From assembly GCA_045598705.1 (NCBI GenBank), contig JAZLMM010000057.1:1-35782 (forward strand): a stretch of 35,782 nucleotides of DNA. The letters are read 5' to 3'. Under the pieces are notes generated by a model, which did not search any database, was not told where the DNA came from, and was given only the letters and a program-made list of their open reading frames with translations. A program made the translations under genes and the position numbers. This DNA is from Scatonaster sp045598705 (lineage in GTDB: Bacteria > Bacillota > Clostridia > Saccharofermentanales > Saccharofermentanaceae). Below, piece after piece: positions 25,388 through 32,735 of the stretch; the first letter of the stretch is position 1; each line of letters opens with the position of its first letter.

Positions 25388-26533
25388 TTAGCCAAGAATT
25401 ACATTATAGAAAACATAATCCGATGCATCATCCGCAGGAATGATGTCCATAATGTAACTTGTTATCCCTTGGTAATTATTTACGGAAACGGTATATGCGA
25501 TATCTCCATCAACAATAATGACGGCAGGTTCTGTAGAAGCGTTAGATTGAGACAAAGCAGATTCAATCTTCTGCAAACACGTTTGACTGTCAGTTCCCGG
25601 AAGGAAAGCTTGAAGATATGCAGAGAAAATCGTTCCACAGATTGACCAACCATCATCGGTATACTGCATAACAAAACGAATGCGTTTCAGATTTCCGCTA
25701 CCCATCTTCTTCTCTTTACATTCTTGACCCGTAACATGGACAGGCGGGAAAATGTCAAGCTGCTGTCCATTAATCTTACAAGAAGACGTAAAATCAAAAT
25801 AATAATACTCATTCTTCTCAATTAACGTGGTAATAGCCGTTGGATCTTTCTCACCTTCTACGCCTGTAGGCAACGCATTTTCAGAATAATAATCTCTATA
25901 ACCAGGATTGGCTAGAATGGGTTCCATGTATAGTGTATAGCCGATTTTCTCAAGATTATTTCGATAGATTGGAGTCTCTTCATACTTTATGTTCAATTCT
26001 GAAAGCGTCATACCTAAATCCGCCTCTTTATGAAGTGAACGCATCAGATAGAACACACCCGCAGCCAAAGCAAGTACAGCAAGACATACCGAGCAGATTA
26101 CAAAAGCATCAAGTTTTACCTTTTTCTTCTCTTTTGTAGTCTTCACAGAAGAAGGTCTCTTCGATTTCTTCGCATCAGGATCTTCTTCTAGTTTCTCCAT
26201 CTCTTTCGCAATTTCTTCCACTTTCTCTACAGAAAGATTGCGTTCAGAAGCACGCTTCTCATAGAAAGCCTGAATGTCATCTGATTGATCAGAATCATCT
26301 TCGCCGTCCAACTCATCTAAATTCTCAGATGTTGTGACTTCGGCATCTACGGTTTCACCGTCCTCGGTCTCATCAAAAGTTTCAGATTCAGAAGACTTCT
26401 CTTCTTTCTTCAATTTCTTACCAGGAATTACATCCTCAATCTCTTCATCAAGCCCCAAACCAGCAAGTTTGACGGTTAGATTGTTCAGATCTATTTCTGG
26501 TGATTCATTCTCATTTTCTAAAATCTTCGCCAT
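25388..26533 (-). CDS. Acidic single-pass membrane protein, function unknown
   Basis: A 381-aa protein that I do not recognise. Residues 1-138 are hydrophilic and strongly acidic (stretches such as EDGETVDAE and DELDGEDDSDQSDD), ending in a Lys/Ser/Thr-rich block. One transmembrane helix follows at about 140-163 (VICSVCLAVLALAAGVFYLM). Residues 170-381 form a probable outside domain with several Tyr and three Cys. No signal peptide or catalytic motif is seen, and the topology N-in/C-out follows from the positive block before the helix. AAAGG lies about 9 nt before the ATG. It diverges from the SDR gene, with a promoter at 26567-26595 and a terminator of its own. Confidence 0.7.
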   Translation of the reverse strand: MAKILENENESPEIDLNNLTVKLAGLGLDEEIEDVIPGKKLKKEEKSSESETFDETEDGETVDAEVTTSENLDELDGEDDSDQSDDIQAFYEKRASERNLSVEKVEEIAKEMEKLEEDPDAKKSKRPSSVKTTKEKKKVKLDAFVICSVCLAVLALAAGVFYLMRSLHKEADLGMTLSELNIKYEETPIYRNNLEKIGYTLYMEPILANPGYRDYYSENALPTGVEGEKDPTAITTLIEKNEYYYFDFTSSCKINGQQLDIFPPVHVTGQECKEKKMGSGNLKRIRFVMQYTDDGWSICGTIFSAYLQAFLPGTDSQTCLQKIESALSQSNASTEPAVIIVDGDIAYTVSVNNYQGITSYIMDIIPADDASDYVFYNVILG

Positions 26534-26566
26534 AGTAAACTACCTTTCCACAAAGCGTCAAAAATG

Positions 26567-26595
26567 ATGATAATCAATTCTTGGTAATTTCGCAA
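26567..26595 (-). promoter_or_regulatory. Promoter of the acidic membrane-protein gene
   Basis: Minus strand: -35 TTGCGA (26590-26595), 17-nt spacer, -10 TATCAT (26567-26572). Confidence 0.6.
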
Positions 26596-26613
26596 CCATT
26601 TTTCGATGATTAC

Positions 26614-26642
26614 TTGTCTTTCACAATTCTTTTCGATACGAT
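26614..26642 (+). promoter_or_regulatory. Promoter of the SDR gene
   Basis: Plus strand: -35 TTGTCT (26614-26619), 17-nt spacer, -10 TACGAT (26637-26642), 28 nt before the start codon. Confidence 0.6.
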
Positions 26643-26670
26643 AGCACTAGAATAGAAATGAGGTGAAATA

Positions 26671-27414
26671 ATGGAAGCTCGAAGAAAGCATTGTCTGATT
26701 ACAGGTGGTTCTCGTGGAATAGGGGCAGCAACAGCCTATCGCTTTGCACAAGCCGGATACAAGATTACTTTCTTCTATCGCTCTGACGAAGAGTCCGCAG
26801 AATATACCAAGCATAAGATTCAACAAATTACTTACGACTGTCTCGCCTATCAGGTAGACGTTCGTGATTTCGATGCTGTACAAGCCGCTGTCAATGAAGC
26901 AATCGAGACATTTGGTCCGGTAGATGTACTTGTAAGTAACGCCGGTGTCGCAAAGATCGAACTTCTGACCAAGACCCCGCCGGAAGAATGGGCGCGAATC
27001 ATGGACACGAATATCGGTGGCCTCTATCACCTTGTCTATACCGTTCTCCCCTCCATGATTGCACGTCATAGCGGAAGTATCGTCACTGTCTCCTCGATGT
27101 GGGGCATCAGCGGTGCTTCATGTGAAGTTGCCTACTCAACGTCCAAGGCAGCCATCATCGGATTTACCAAGGCATTGGCTCAGGAAGTCGGTCCTTCCTC
27201 TATTCGAGTGAACTGTGTTGCCCCAGGTGTAATTGATACAGAAATGAATGCAGAACTCGATGACGCGACGCGCGCTGAACTGAATAATCAGACACCACTT
27301 TGCCGAATAGGAAGCCCGGAGGAAGTTGCCGATGCTATCTTCTATCTTGCCGAAGAGAATGCCTCATTCATTACAGGACAGGTTCTCGGAGTCAATGGTG
27401 GCTTCTTAACCTAA
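26671..27414 (+). CDS. Short-chain dehydrogenase, YmfI/EF-P 5-aminopentanone reductase type
   Basis: A 247-aa classical SDR. The NADP site is TGGSRGIG (11-18), NAG is present in SNAGVA, and the catalytic Ser, Tyr and Lys lie near residues 141, 154 and 158 (VSSMWG, then YSTSKAAIIGFTK). The C-terminus has the usual VNGGF. The blocks SSMWGISGASCEV and NCVAPGVIDTEMN resemble the YmfI group, which finishes the 5-aminopentanol modification of elongation factor P in Bacillota. A FabG-like ketoacyl reductase is the alternative. It is a single-gene unit: GAGGTGA lies before the ATG, it has its own promoter, and a bidirectional terminator follows. Confidence 0.8.
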   Translation: MEARRKHCLITGGSRGIGAATAYRFAQAGYKITFFYRSDEESAEYTKHKIQQITYDCLAYQVDVRDFDAVQAAVNEAIETFGPVDVLVSNAGVAKIELLTKTPPEEWARIMDTNIGGLYHLVYTVLPSMIARHSGSIVTVSSMWGISGASCEVAYSTSKAAIIGFTKALAQEVGPSSIRVNCVAPGVIDTEMNAELDDATRAELNNQTPLCRIGSPEEVADAIFYLAEENASFITGQVLGVNGGFLT

Positions 27415-27446
27415 ATGCAAACGAATACATTGATTTATATATGCAA

Positions 27447-27480
27447 AAGGACTCCGTAATCAAATTACGGAGTCCTTCTT
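27447..27480. terminator. Bidirectional terminator between two convergent genes
   Basis: A perfect 14-bp stem (27447-27460 / 27464-27477) with a 3-nt loop. Short T-rich tails lie on both sides, serving the SDR gene (plus) and the zinc-ribbon gene (minus). Confidence 0.85.
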
Positions 27481-27501
27481 TCACTCTTCAACACATTGAA
27501 A

Positions 27502-28293
27502 TTAGAAAATCAACTTGTAGAACATCCAGTTGAAGAAAGAGGAGAAGAAAACCTCAACTGCTACGAAAGTAGCAATATAAATGAATGCCTTAGCCTTATT
27601 GGTCTTCTGGTTATCTTTCTGCAAGAACTCATAGAGAACGAAAACAAGGAACAACCATGCAATTTCAGTAAACATTGAGTGGAATGCAAATCCCTTATAA
27701 TCCATACCTTTCCAAATCTTCTGGAAAAGGAAAGAAACAAAGTACATAACAGGGTACAATGAATATCCAAGACCAACTAATGAGGTCGACGATAAGAAAT
27801 CTAGTTTCTTACCACCAAATACGCCATTGAAAATGGTAACAAAAGCAATCAGCACAGCAATTGTGAGCAGATCTGTAAGGAAATACAGAGCTATGTATGA
27901 ACCCTTCTTATATTTAATGTCGATTGCATTATAAATAATCTGAAGAATCAGATGCAGGAGCGGGAATGAAAGACCCAGAAGCAGGTGCTTAGGCAGTGCA
28001 CGAGAAGCAACAGCCTCGAAAGGATTCTTGAAAAACTGTGAGAAGAATCCTCCAATATCATACTCAAAAGAAGTCGCTGGCTTCTGAGCAGCCTGATTAA
28101 ACTGCTGATCTACAGGCTGTGCATACTGAACTGGCTGATACTGCTGAACCGGTGCTGGTGCAACTGGTGCGACCGGTGCTGCTGGTGCAACTGGTGCTGC
28201 GGCAGCTTGATTTTCATTCTGAAAACTTTGACCACAATTTGGGCAAAAAGCGCTGTTGTCTGGAATCTGGTTTCCACATTTTGTACAGAACAT
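27502..28293 (-). CDS. Zinc-ribbon membrane protein, function unknown
   Basis: A 263-aa protein with an N-terminal CxxC...CxxC zinc ribbon (C3, C6, C17, C20, in MFCTKCGNQIPDNSAFCPNCG). A low-complexity Ala/Pro/Val/Gln linker follows (about 29-75, with repeated APVAP units and QPVQ). A C-terminal membrane domain (about 100-263) has roughly five hydrophobic helices. Many Bacillota proteins share this layout, sometimes with YIP1-like membrane parts, but no specific role is known. GGAGG lies 7-11 nt before the ATG. The gene begins 36 nt after the tRNA-Pro gene on the same strand, with no terminator or obvious promoter between. Confidence 0.75.
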   Translation of the reverse strand: MFCTKCGNQIPDNSAFCPNCGQSFQNENQAAAAPVAPAAPVAPVAPAPVQQYQPVQYAQPVDQQFNQAAQKPATSFEYDIGGFFSQFFKNPFEAVASRALPKHLLLGLSFPLLHLILQIIYNAIDIKYKKGSYIALYFLTDLLTIAVLIAFVTIFNGVFGGKKLDFLSSTSLVGLGYSLYPVMYFVSFLFQKIWKGMDYKGFAFHSMFTEIAWLFLVFVLYEFLQKDNQKTNKAKAFIYIATFVAVEVFFSSFFNWMFYKLIF

Positions 28294-28329
28294 ACTCTAT
28301 CCTCCTGAATTGTACATAATAAGATTAGA

Positions 28330-28406
28330 TGGTCGGAGTGACCTGACTTGAACAGGCGACCTCTTGCACCCCAAGCAAGCACTCTAGCCAACTGAGCTAC
28401 ACCCCG
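28330..28406 (-). tRNA. tRNA-Pro (anticodon GGG)
   Basis: A cloverleaf on the minus strand: acceptor CGGGGTG / CACTCCG (one G-U), D arm GCTC / GAGT, anticodon arm CTTGC / GCAAG with loop TTGGGGT (anticodon GGG), T arm with TTCAAGT, discriminator A and encoded CCA. Confidence 0.96.
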
Positions 28407-28417
28407 ACGCTTATTCA

Positions 28418-28445
28418 ATTCTAACACAACACAGTCAAGTGTCAA
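28418..28445 (-). promoter_or_regulatory. Promoter of tRNA-Pro
   Basis: Minus strand: consensus -35 TTGACA (28440-28445), 16-nt spacer, -10 TAGAAT (28418-28423). Confidence 0.65.
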
Positions 28446-28455
28446 CAAATATAGA

Positions 28456-28488
28456 GAAAGCCTTCGCTCATATCAAGCGAAGGCTTTC
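28456..28488 (-). terminator. Terminator of pnp
   Basis: A 13-bp stem GAAAGCCTTCGCT / AGCGAAGGCTTTC with a 7-nt loop. The tail is only moderately T-rich, so termination may be incomplete. Confidence 0.75.
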
Positions 28489-28519
28489 ATTCATTTCATA
28501 TCGTAATGTGCCGAAATAA

Positions 28520-30778
28520 TCAGAACTCACGGGAACGAGAGCCCGGACGAGGCGTCTCATCTACGTCGTTGTTCTCTTCAAAGTTATTTCTTCTCGGACG
28601 CTTCTCGAAACGATCACCATGACCACCGCGACGCTCACGATTCGGACGATCACTTCTTCTCGGAGCCTCTTCCTCTACATAGTCAGCCGGCTTCTCCATG
28701 CAGTCGCGCATAGACAGGTTGTAACGGCCCTTAGCATCTTCCTCAAGAAGCTTAACCTTTACTACATCGCCTTCCTTCACAACATCCTCAGCATTCTCTA
28801 CACGATGCCATGCCATCTTGGAAACATGTACAAGGCCTTCCTTACCAGGCAGGAACTCGACAAAAGCACCGAACTGCATCAGACGTGTTACTACGCCTTC
28901 GTACTCCGCACCGATTTCCGGATCAGCAACGATACCCTTAATGATACCAACTGCCTTCTGGGCAGCTTCCTGATCAGGTGTAGCAATGTGGAGAATACCA
29001 TCGTCGTTGATGTCAATCTGCGCACCGGTATCTGCAATAATCTTATTGATGACTTTTCCGCCCGTACCAATTACTTCACGAATCTTATCAACCGGAATCT
29101 GCATAGTAATGATTCTTGGTGCATACTTAGAAAGCTCAGCACGCGGAGCTGGGATGCAAGGGAGCAGCAAGTCATTGATGATTTGTAGACGACCCTTGTG
29201 TGTCAGTTCGAAAGCCTTACGGATGATGTCCAAAGAAAGACCATCCACCTTAATATCTACCTGGATAGATGTGATACCTTCTGTTGTACCTGCAACCTTG
29301 AAGTCCATATCACCGAAGAAGTCCTCGATACCCTGGATATCCATGAATACGAGGAAGTCATTCTCATCTTCTTCATTCACAATCAAACCAGTAGAAATAC
29401 CTGCAACCGGACGCTTAATTGGGACACCAGCATCCATAAGAGCCAGTGTACTTGCACAAACAGAACCCTGAGATGTAGAACCATTGGACATCAAAATCTC
29501 AGATACTGTACGGATTGCATATGGGAATTCTTCCTCAGACGGCAGAACCGGAACCAAAGAACGCTCAGCCAGTGCACCATGACCAATCTCACGACGTCCC
29601 GGAGAACGAGAAGCCTTCGCTTCACCTACAGAGTAACCTGGCATATTGTAGTGATGCATATAACGCTTAGAGTCTTCTGTGTCGAGACCATCGATAGTCT
29701 GAGAAGCAGAAAGCGGAGCCAGTGTACAAGTGGTCATTACCTGTGTCTGTCCACGCTGGAACAAACCAGAACCATGTACTCTCGGGAGAAGACCAACACC
29801 ACAGGATAGTGGACGAATCTCATCCAGACGACGACCGTCCACACGAACGTGCTCATTGAAGAGATAGTTACGAACGACCTTCTTCTCCAACTTGTAAACT
29901 GCATCAGCAAGATAAGGGAGATACTCTTCATTCTGCTCGGTCAGGTAAGCTTCAATCTTCTTAGTCAATGCATCGATGTTCGCATCACGTACGGACTTAT
30001 CAACAGCAAGAACTGCCTGACGCATATCGTCCCAAGCAAACTCTTTTACCATGTGGAAAACTTCTTCCGGAACATCTGCAGACTCGTAAGTGAACTTCTC
30101 CTTACCAATCTCCGCAACGATACTATTGATAAAAGCAACGATTTCCTTAATCACTTCATGACCCTTTGCAATTGCATCGAGCATCTGCTCATCCGGAACT
30201 TCGTATGCGCCTGCCTCAACCATGCAGATCTTCTTTGCAGTACCTGCCAGTGTGACATACATGCGGCTCTCTTTTCTCTGCTCTTCTGTCGGGTTGATGA
30301 TGACTTCATCACCGATCAAACCAAGCACAACACCACCAACCGGGCCGTTCCACGGAATATCGGAAATAGCAATTGCGATAGATGTACCGATCATGGCAGC
30401 GATCTCAGGAGAGCAATCCTGGTCAACGGAGCAAACCATGTTGGAAACCACTACGTCATTACGCAGATCCTTAGGGAAAAGCGGACGAATCGGACGGTCG
30501 ATTACACGGGATGTGAGAATAGCTTTCTCGGAAGGACGACCTTCTCTCTTAATGTAACCACCTGGGATTCTACCAACCGCGTAGAGCTTCTCTTCGTAGT
30601 CAACAGACAACGGGAAGAAATCTACACCCTCGCGTGGTGTCTTTGAAGCAGTAACGGTTGAAAGGATAGCGGTCTCGCCATAACGAATCAAGCATGCGCC
30701 ATTAGTGAACTGTGCAAGCTTACCGGTTTCAACAACCAACGGACGGCCGGCCAGTTCGGTCTTAAAAATACGTTCCAT
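28520..30778 (-). CDS. pnp: Polyribonucleotide nucleotidyltransferase (PNPase)
   Basis: A 752-aa phosphorolytic 3'-5' exoribonuclease. Two RNase PH-like domains (about 10-220 and 310-540) are joined by a helical linker; the second carries FMDIQGIEDFFGDMDFKVAG with catalytic acids. KH (VIGTGGKVINKI) and S1 (GVVTRLMQFGAFVEFLPG) domains follow. The last 50 residues are an Arg/Asn/Glu-rich disordered tail. The start at 30778 has AGGAGG 6-11 nt upstream; the longer frame is leader RNA. The leader can fold in two exclusive ways (30784-30869), pointing to post-transcriptional control. rpsO precedes it, as in most bacteria. Confidence 0.98.
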   Translation of the reverse strand: MERIFKTELAGRPLVVETGKLAQFTNGACLIRYGETAILSTVTASKTPREGVDFFPLSVDYEEKLYAVGRIPGGYIKREGRPSEKAILTSRVIDRPIRPLFPKDLRNDVVVSNMVCSVDQDCSPEIAAMIGTSIAIAISDIPWNGPVGGVVLGLIGDEVIINPTEEQRKESRMYVTLAGTAKKICMVEAGAYEVPDEQMLDAIAKGHEVIKEIVAFINSIVAEIGKEKFTYESADVPEEVFHMVKEFAWDDMRQAVLAVDKSVRDANIDALTKKIEAYLTEQNEEYLPYLADAVYKLEKKVVRNYLFNEHVRVDGRRLDEIRPLSCGVGLLPRVHGSGLFQRGQTQVMTTCTLAPLSASQTIDGLDTEDSKRYMHHYNMPGYSVGEAKASRSPGRREIGHGALAERSLVPVLPSEEEFPYAIRTVSEILMSNGSTSQGSVCASTLALMDAGVPIKRPVAGISTGLIVNEEDENDFLVFMDIQGIEDFFGDMDFKVAGTTEGITSIQVDIKVDGLSLDIIRKAFELTHKGRLQIINDLLLPCIPAPRAELSKYAPRIITMQIPVDKIREVIGTGGKVINKIIADTGAQIDINDDGILHIATPDQEAAQKAVGIIKGIVADPEIGAEYEGVVTRLMQFGAFVEFLPGKEGLVHVSKMAWHRVENAEDVVKEGDVVKVKLLEEDAKGRYNLSMRDCMEKPADYVEEEAPRRSDRPNRERRGGHGDRFEKRPRRNNFEENNDVDETPRPGSRSREF

Positions 30779-30783
30779 AATGA

Positions 30784-30869
30784 ACCTCCTATGATATTTG
30801 TTAAGGAGGTAGGTTGTAGATTCATACTCCGTAGCGAGACGGGATATCAATCTACCCACTACACCCCTT
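30784..30869 (-). promoter_or_regulatory. Two-state pnp leader RNA with anti-SD
   Basis: State 1: RNA from 30804-30810 (ACCUCCU) pairs perfectly with the pnp SD at 30784-30790 (AGGAGGU), with a 13-nt loop, hiding the ribosome site. State 2: the same ACCUCCU region instead closes a long hairpin, with arms 30803-30832 and 30839-30869 and about 25 bp. It has a 3x3 internal loop, one bulge, two mismatches and a CUCGCU loop, and leaves the SD free. The pairings are seen directly; the switch is inference. Confidence 0.65.
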
Positions 30870-30904
30870 AGTCATCTTATCGCGTATACCAACGCAACAC
30901 ACCT

Positions 30905-30933
30905 ATATTATAGATATTGCTTGGAAAAATCAA
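30905..30933 (-). promoter_or_regulatory. Promoter of pnp
   Basis: Minus strand: -35 TTGATT (30928-30933), 17-nt spacer, -10 TAATAT (30905-30910); an overlapping TATAAT is an alternative -10. It gives a leader of about 120 nt. Confidence 0.55.
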
Positions 30934-30956
30934 GCATGCAAGTGCTTTTGCCATAT

Positions 30957-30989
30957 AAAAAAACTGCCCACGGTTCTCACCATGGGCAG
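30957..30989 (-). terminator. Terminator of rpsO
   Basis: Minus-strand stem CTGCCCATGG / CCGTGGGCAG (arms 30980-30989 and 30964-30973, one mismatch) followed by seven T. Confidence 0.9.
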
Positions 30990-31014
30990 CATATCTTCCA
31001 AAAGAAGTCGCTCA

Positions 31015-31278
31015 TTACTTTCTGATGTTCAGACGAGCAATGATAGAACGATAACGCTCGATGTCGATGCGTGTCAGATAATCAAGAAGACCTCTTCTCT
31101 GACCAACCAGCATCAGAAGACCACGACGGGAGTGGTGATCGTTCGGGTGATTCTTCAGATGCTCTGTGAGGTGATTGATTCTTGCTGTAAGAATTGCAAT
31201 CTGTACCTCAGGAGAACCTGTGTCGCCCTCTTTGAGCGCATACTCTTTGATGATTTCAGCTTTGTTAATCTGTCCCAT
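31015..31278 (-). CDS. rpsO: 30S ribosomal protein S15
   Basis: An 87-aa S15, which binds the central domain of 16S rRNA early in 30S assembly. The sequence shows EYALKEGDTGSPEVQIAILT, the HLTEHLKNHPNDHHSRRGLL block contacting rRNA, and LVGQRRGLLDYL. GGAGG lies before the ATG at 31278. It has its own promoter, a leader of about 75 nt and a strong terminator before pnp. S15 often regulates its own mRNA, but I could not identify a recognisable S15-binding fold in this leader. Confidence 0.98.
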   Translation of the reverse strand: MGQINKAEIIKEYALKEGDTGSPEVQIAILTARINHLTEHLKNHPNDHHSRRGLLMLVGQRRGLLDYLTRIDIERYRSIIARLNIRK

Positions 31279-31359
31279 TGTTATTTACCTCCAAAGTCCT
31301 GTAGCAAAGTAGATGGTCGGAACCGTCCATAAACTGTGTCCACGGAAAAATACTTGAAA

Positions 31360-31388
31360 ATGATAACACAGGGATTTGTTCTTGTAAA
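31360..31388 (-). promoter_or_regulatory. Promoter of rpsO
   Basis: Minus strand: -35 TTTACA (31383-31388), 17-nt spacer, -10 TATCAT (31360-31365), directly after the diguanylate-cyclase stop. Confidence 0.65.
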
Positions 31389-31391
31389 TAC

Positions 31392-32516
31392 CTACGGACA
31401 CAAAATCCGCACATAATGTGAATTCTCACCATATTCTATCGAATCAATGAGTTTCCTCATCTCTTCTTCAGAGATTGGCGCACGATCTGGTTCAATTCCA
31501 CGCCATGTATTTCGACCGGAATTTTTGGAAATATACATTGCCTGATCAGAAAACTTGACGTGATCCTGAACACTTATGCCTGTTGGTTGATCGTGGAACA
31601 GAGGAAATGGCGTATAACCGATACTACAAGTAACTGAACGGTTCTTCCCTGCACCTTGTCCAGTGATTCTGACATTCTTCTCAAACGTCTGACGAACGAC
31701 CTCAGCAAACGATTCAATACTTTCAGGATACGTAAGACATACGATTAGTAAGAATTCCTCGCCACCATTTCTGACAACAACACCTTTGCCGGCTACGGCT
31801 TTACGAAGCGTCTTACCTACCAGAGCAAGAATTACATCTCCATACTGATGTCCAAATTCATCATTAATCCACTTAAAGTGGTCTATGTCTACCATAAAGA
31901 TTGCATACTGCTTCGAACCATACGTCTTCAACGAGCCAGACTCGCGAATATCTATCAACATTTCTGTCTTCAACATCTCTGATAGAACCTGTTGGAAATA
32001 CTTTCGGTTGAAACAACCAGTCGTCTCATCGAAATACTTCTCATTTCCAGCAATTGTAATGTAGCGGTCAATTGAATCGACCCACGTCCCAGTTGAAGCA
32101 ACACGAATAAATGGATTCTCCTCAACGAGTTGACGCATCTCTATTGGGAAAGCCGATGTAGCCGTTTCGGTCTTCATTTCAATCTCATTAATAATCGTAG
32201 CTGTAGGAGAAAGAATAAGTCTTTCGTACATCCAAACAAAGAATGTACCAGTCAGAAAATCTATAAGTAACATACCCAGCACAATTGTCAACAAAGTTAA
32301 GCCCTGCGTCCTCGGCATCTTCGCAAGCGACACATAGAGATCGAACTTCATGATATAACAAAGGAAAGAGTAGAGAAACACACCAACAATCGTAAGAAAT
32401 AGCGTCGCACACAAGTATATAAAGGTCGCCGCTTCGGTAAGATTACTCCAATGTCCTACGTCGAAAACCTTAGATAAGAAACGCTTCACTTTTCTCATTC
32501 TATAGGTAAATGTCAT
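31392..32516 (-). CDS. Membrane diguanylate cyclase (GGDEF protein)
   Basis: A 374-aa protein with two transmembrane helices (about 27-56 and 72-97), a short linker region (about 105-160) and a C-terminal GGDEF domain (about 165-345). The active site is GGEEF near residue 249, an accepted active variant, with FMVDIDHFKWINDEFGHQYGD upstream for metal and GTP. The RxxD inhibitory site normally five residues before GGDEF is absent (VAGK instead), so product inhibition is unlikely. It should make cyclic di-GMP. The ATG at 32516 has only a weak ribosome site. It diverges from pfp, and no effector or phosphodiesterase lies nearby. Confidence 0.92.
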   Translation of the reverse strand: MTFTYRMRKVKRFLSKVFDVGHWSNLTEAATFIYLCATLFLTIVGVFLYSFLCYIMKFDLYVSLAKMPRTQGLTLLTIVLGMLLIDFLTGTFFVWMYERLILSPTATIINEIEMKTETATSAFPIEMRQLVEENPFIRVASTGTWVDSIDRYITIAGNEKYFDETTGCFNRKYFQQVLSEMLKTEMLIDIRESGSLKTYGSKQYAIFMVDIDHFKWINDEFGHQYGDVILALVGKTLRKAVAGKGVVVRNGGEEFLLIVCLTYPESIESFAEVVRQTFEKNVRITGQGAGKNRSVTCSIGYTPFPLFHDQPTGISVQDHVKFSDQAMYISKNSGRNTWRGIEPDRAPISEEEMRKLIDSIEYGENSHYVRILCP

Positions 32517-32586
32517 ATTGTTAGCCCCAAAAGTATTTCACTACATGTTTATTCTAACATTCTAGGCGATTAACAGATTTGAACGA

Positions 32587-32615
32587 ACTGTAAACAAATT
32601 TGTCACACCTGTCAA
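32587..32615 (-). promoter_or_regulatory. Promoter of the diguanylate cyclase gene
   Basis: Minus strand: consensus -35 TTGACA (32610-32615), 17-nt spacer, -10 TACAGT (32587-32592). It overlaps an inverted repeat, TTTGTCA-CACC-TGTCAAA (32599-32616, one mismatch). The rest of the 219-bp gap is A+T-rich. Confidence 0.5.
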
Positions 32616-32692
32616 ATACAATATTTGAATGAATTTAGAAAAAACTACTACTCTACTCTTTACTTTATTAGAATAATGTTTTAGCATTTATG

Positions 32693-32714
32693 GGTAATTA
32701 TTTACCAGTATCAT
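32693..32714 (+). promoter_or_regulatory. Inverted repeat and -10 upstream of pfp
   Basis: GGTAA-TTAT-TTACC (32693-32706) lies immediately before a TATCAT -10 (32709-32714), the usual place for a repressor operator. No consensus -35 is visible. A strong SD, AAAGGAG (32721-32727), and the pfp ATG follow. Confidence 0.4.
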
Positions 32715-32735
32715 ATACATAAAGGAGTATTAATT

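Noticed and set aside
28119..28200. Direct repeats of a GGTGCAACTGGTGC type as a mobile or regulatory repeat
   Set aside because: They simply encode the Ala/Pro/Val linker of the zinc-ribbon protein.
31279..31359. An S15-binding pseudoknot or sequestering hairpin in the rpsO leader
   Set aside because: I found only short 4-bp stems and no complement of the SD. Autoregulation by S15 is plausible from other bacteria but not supported by this sequence.
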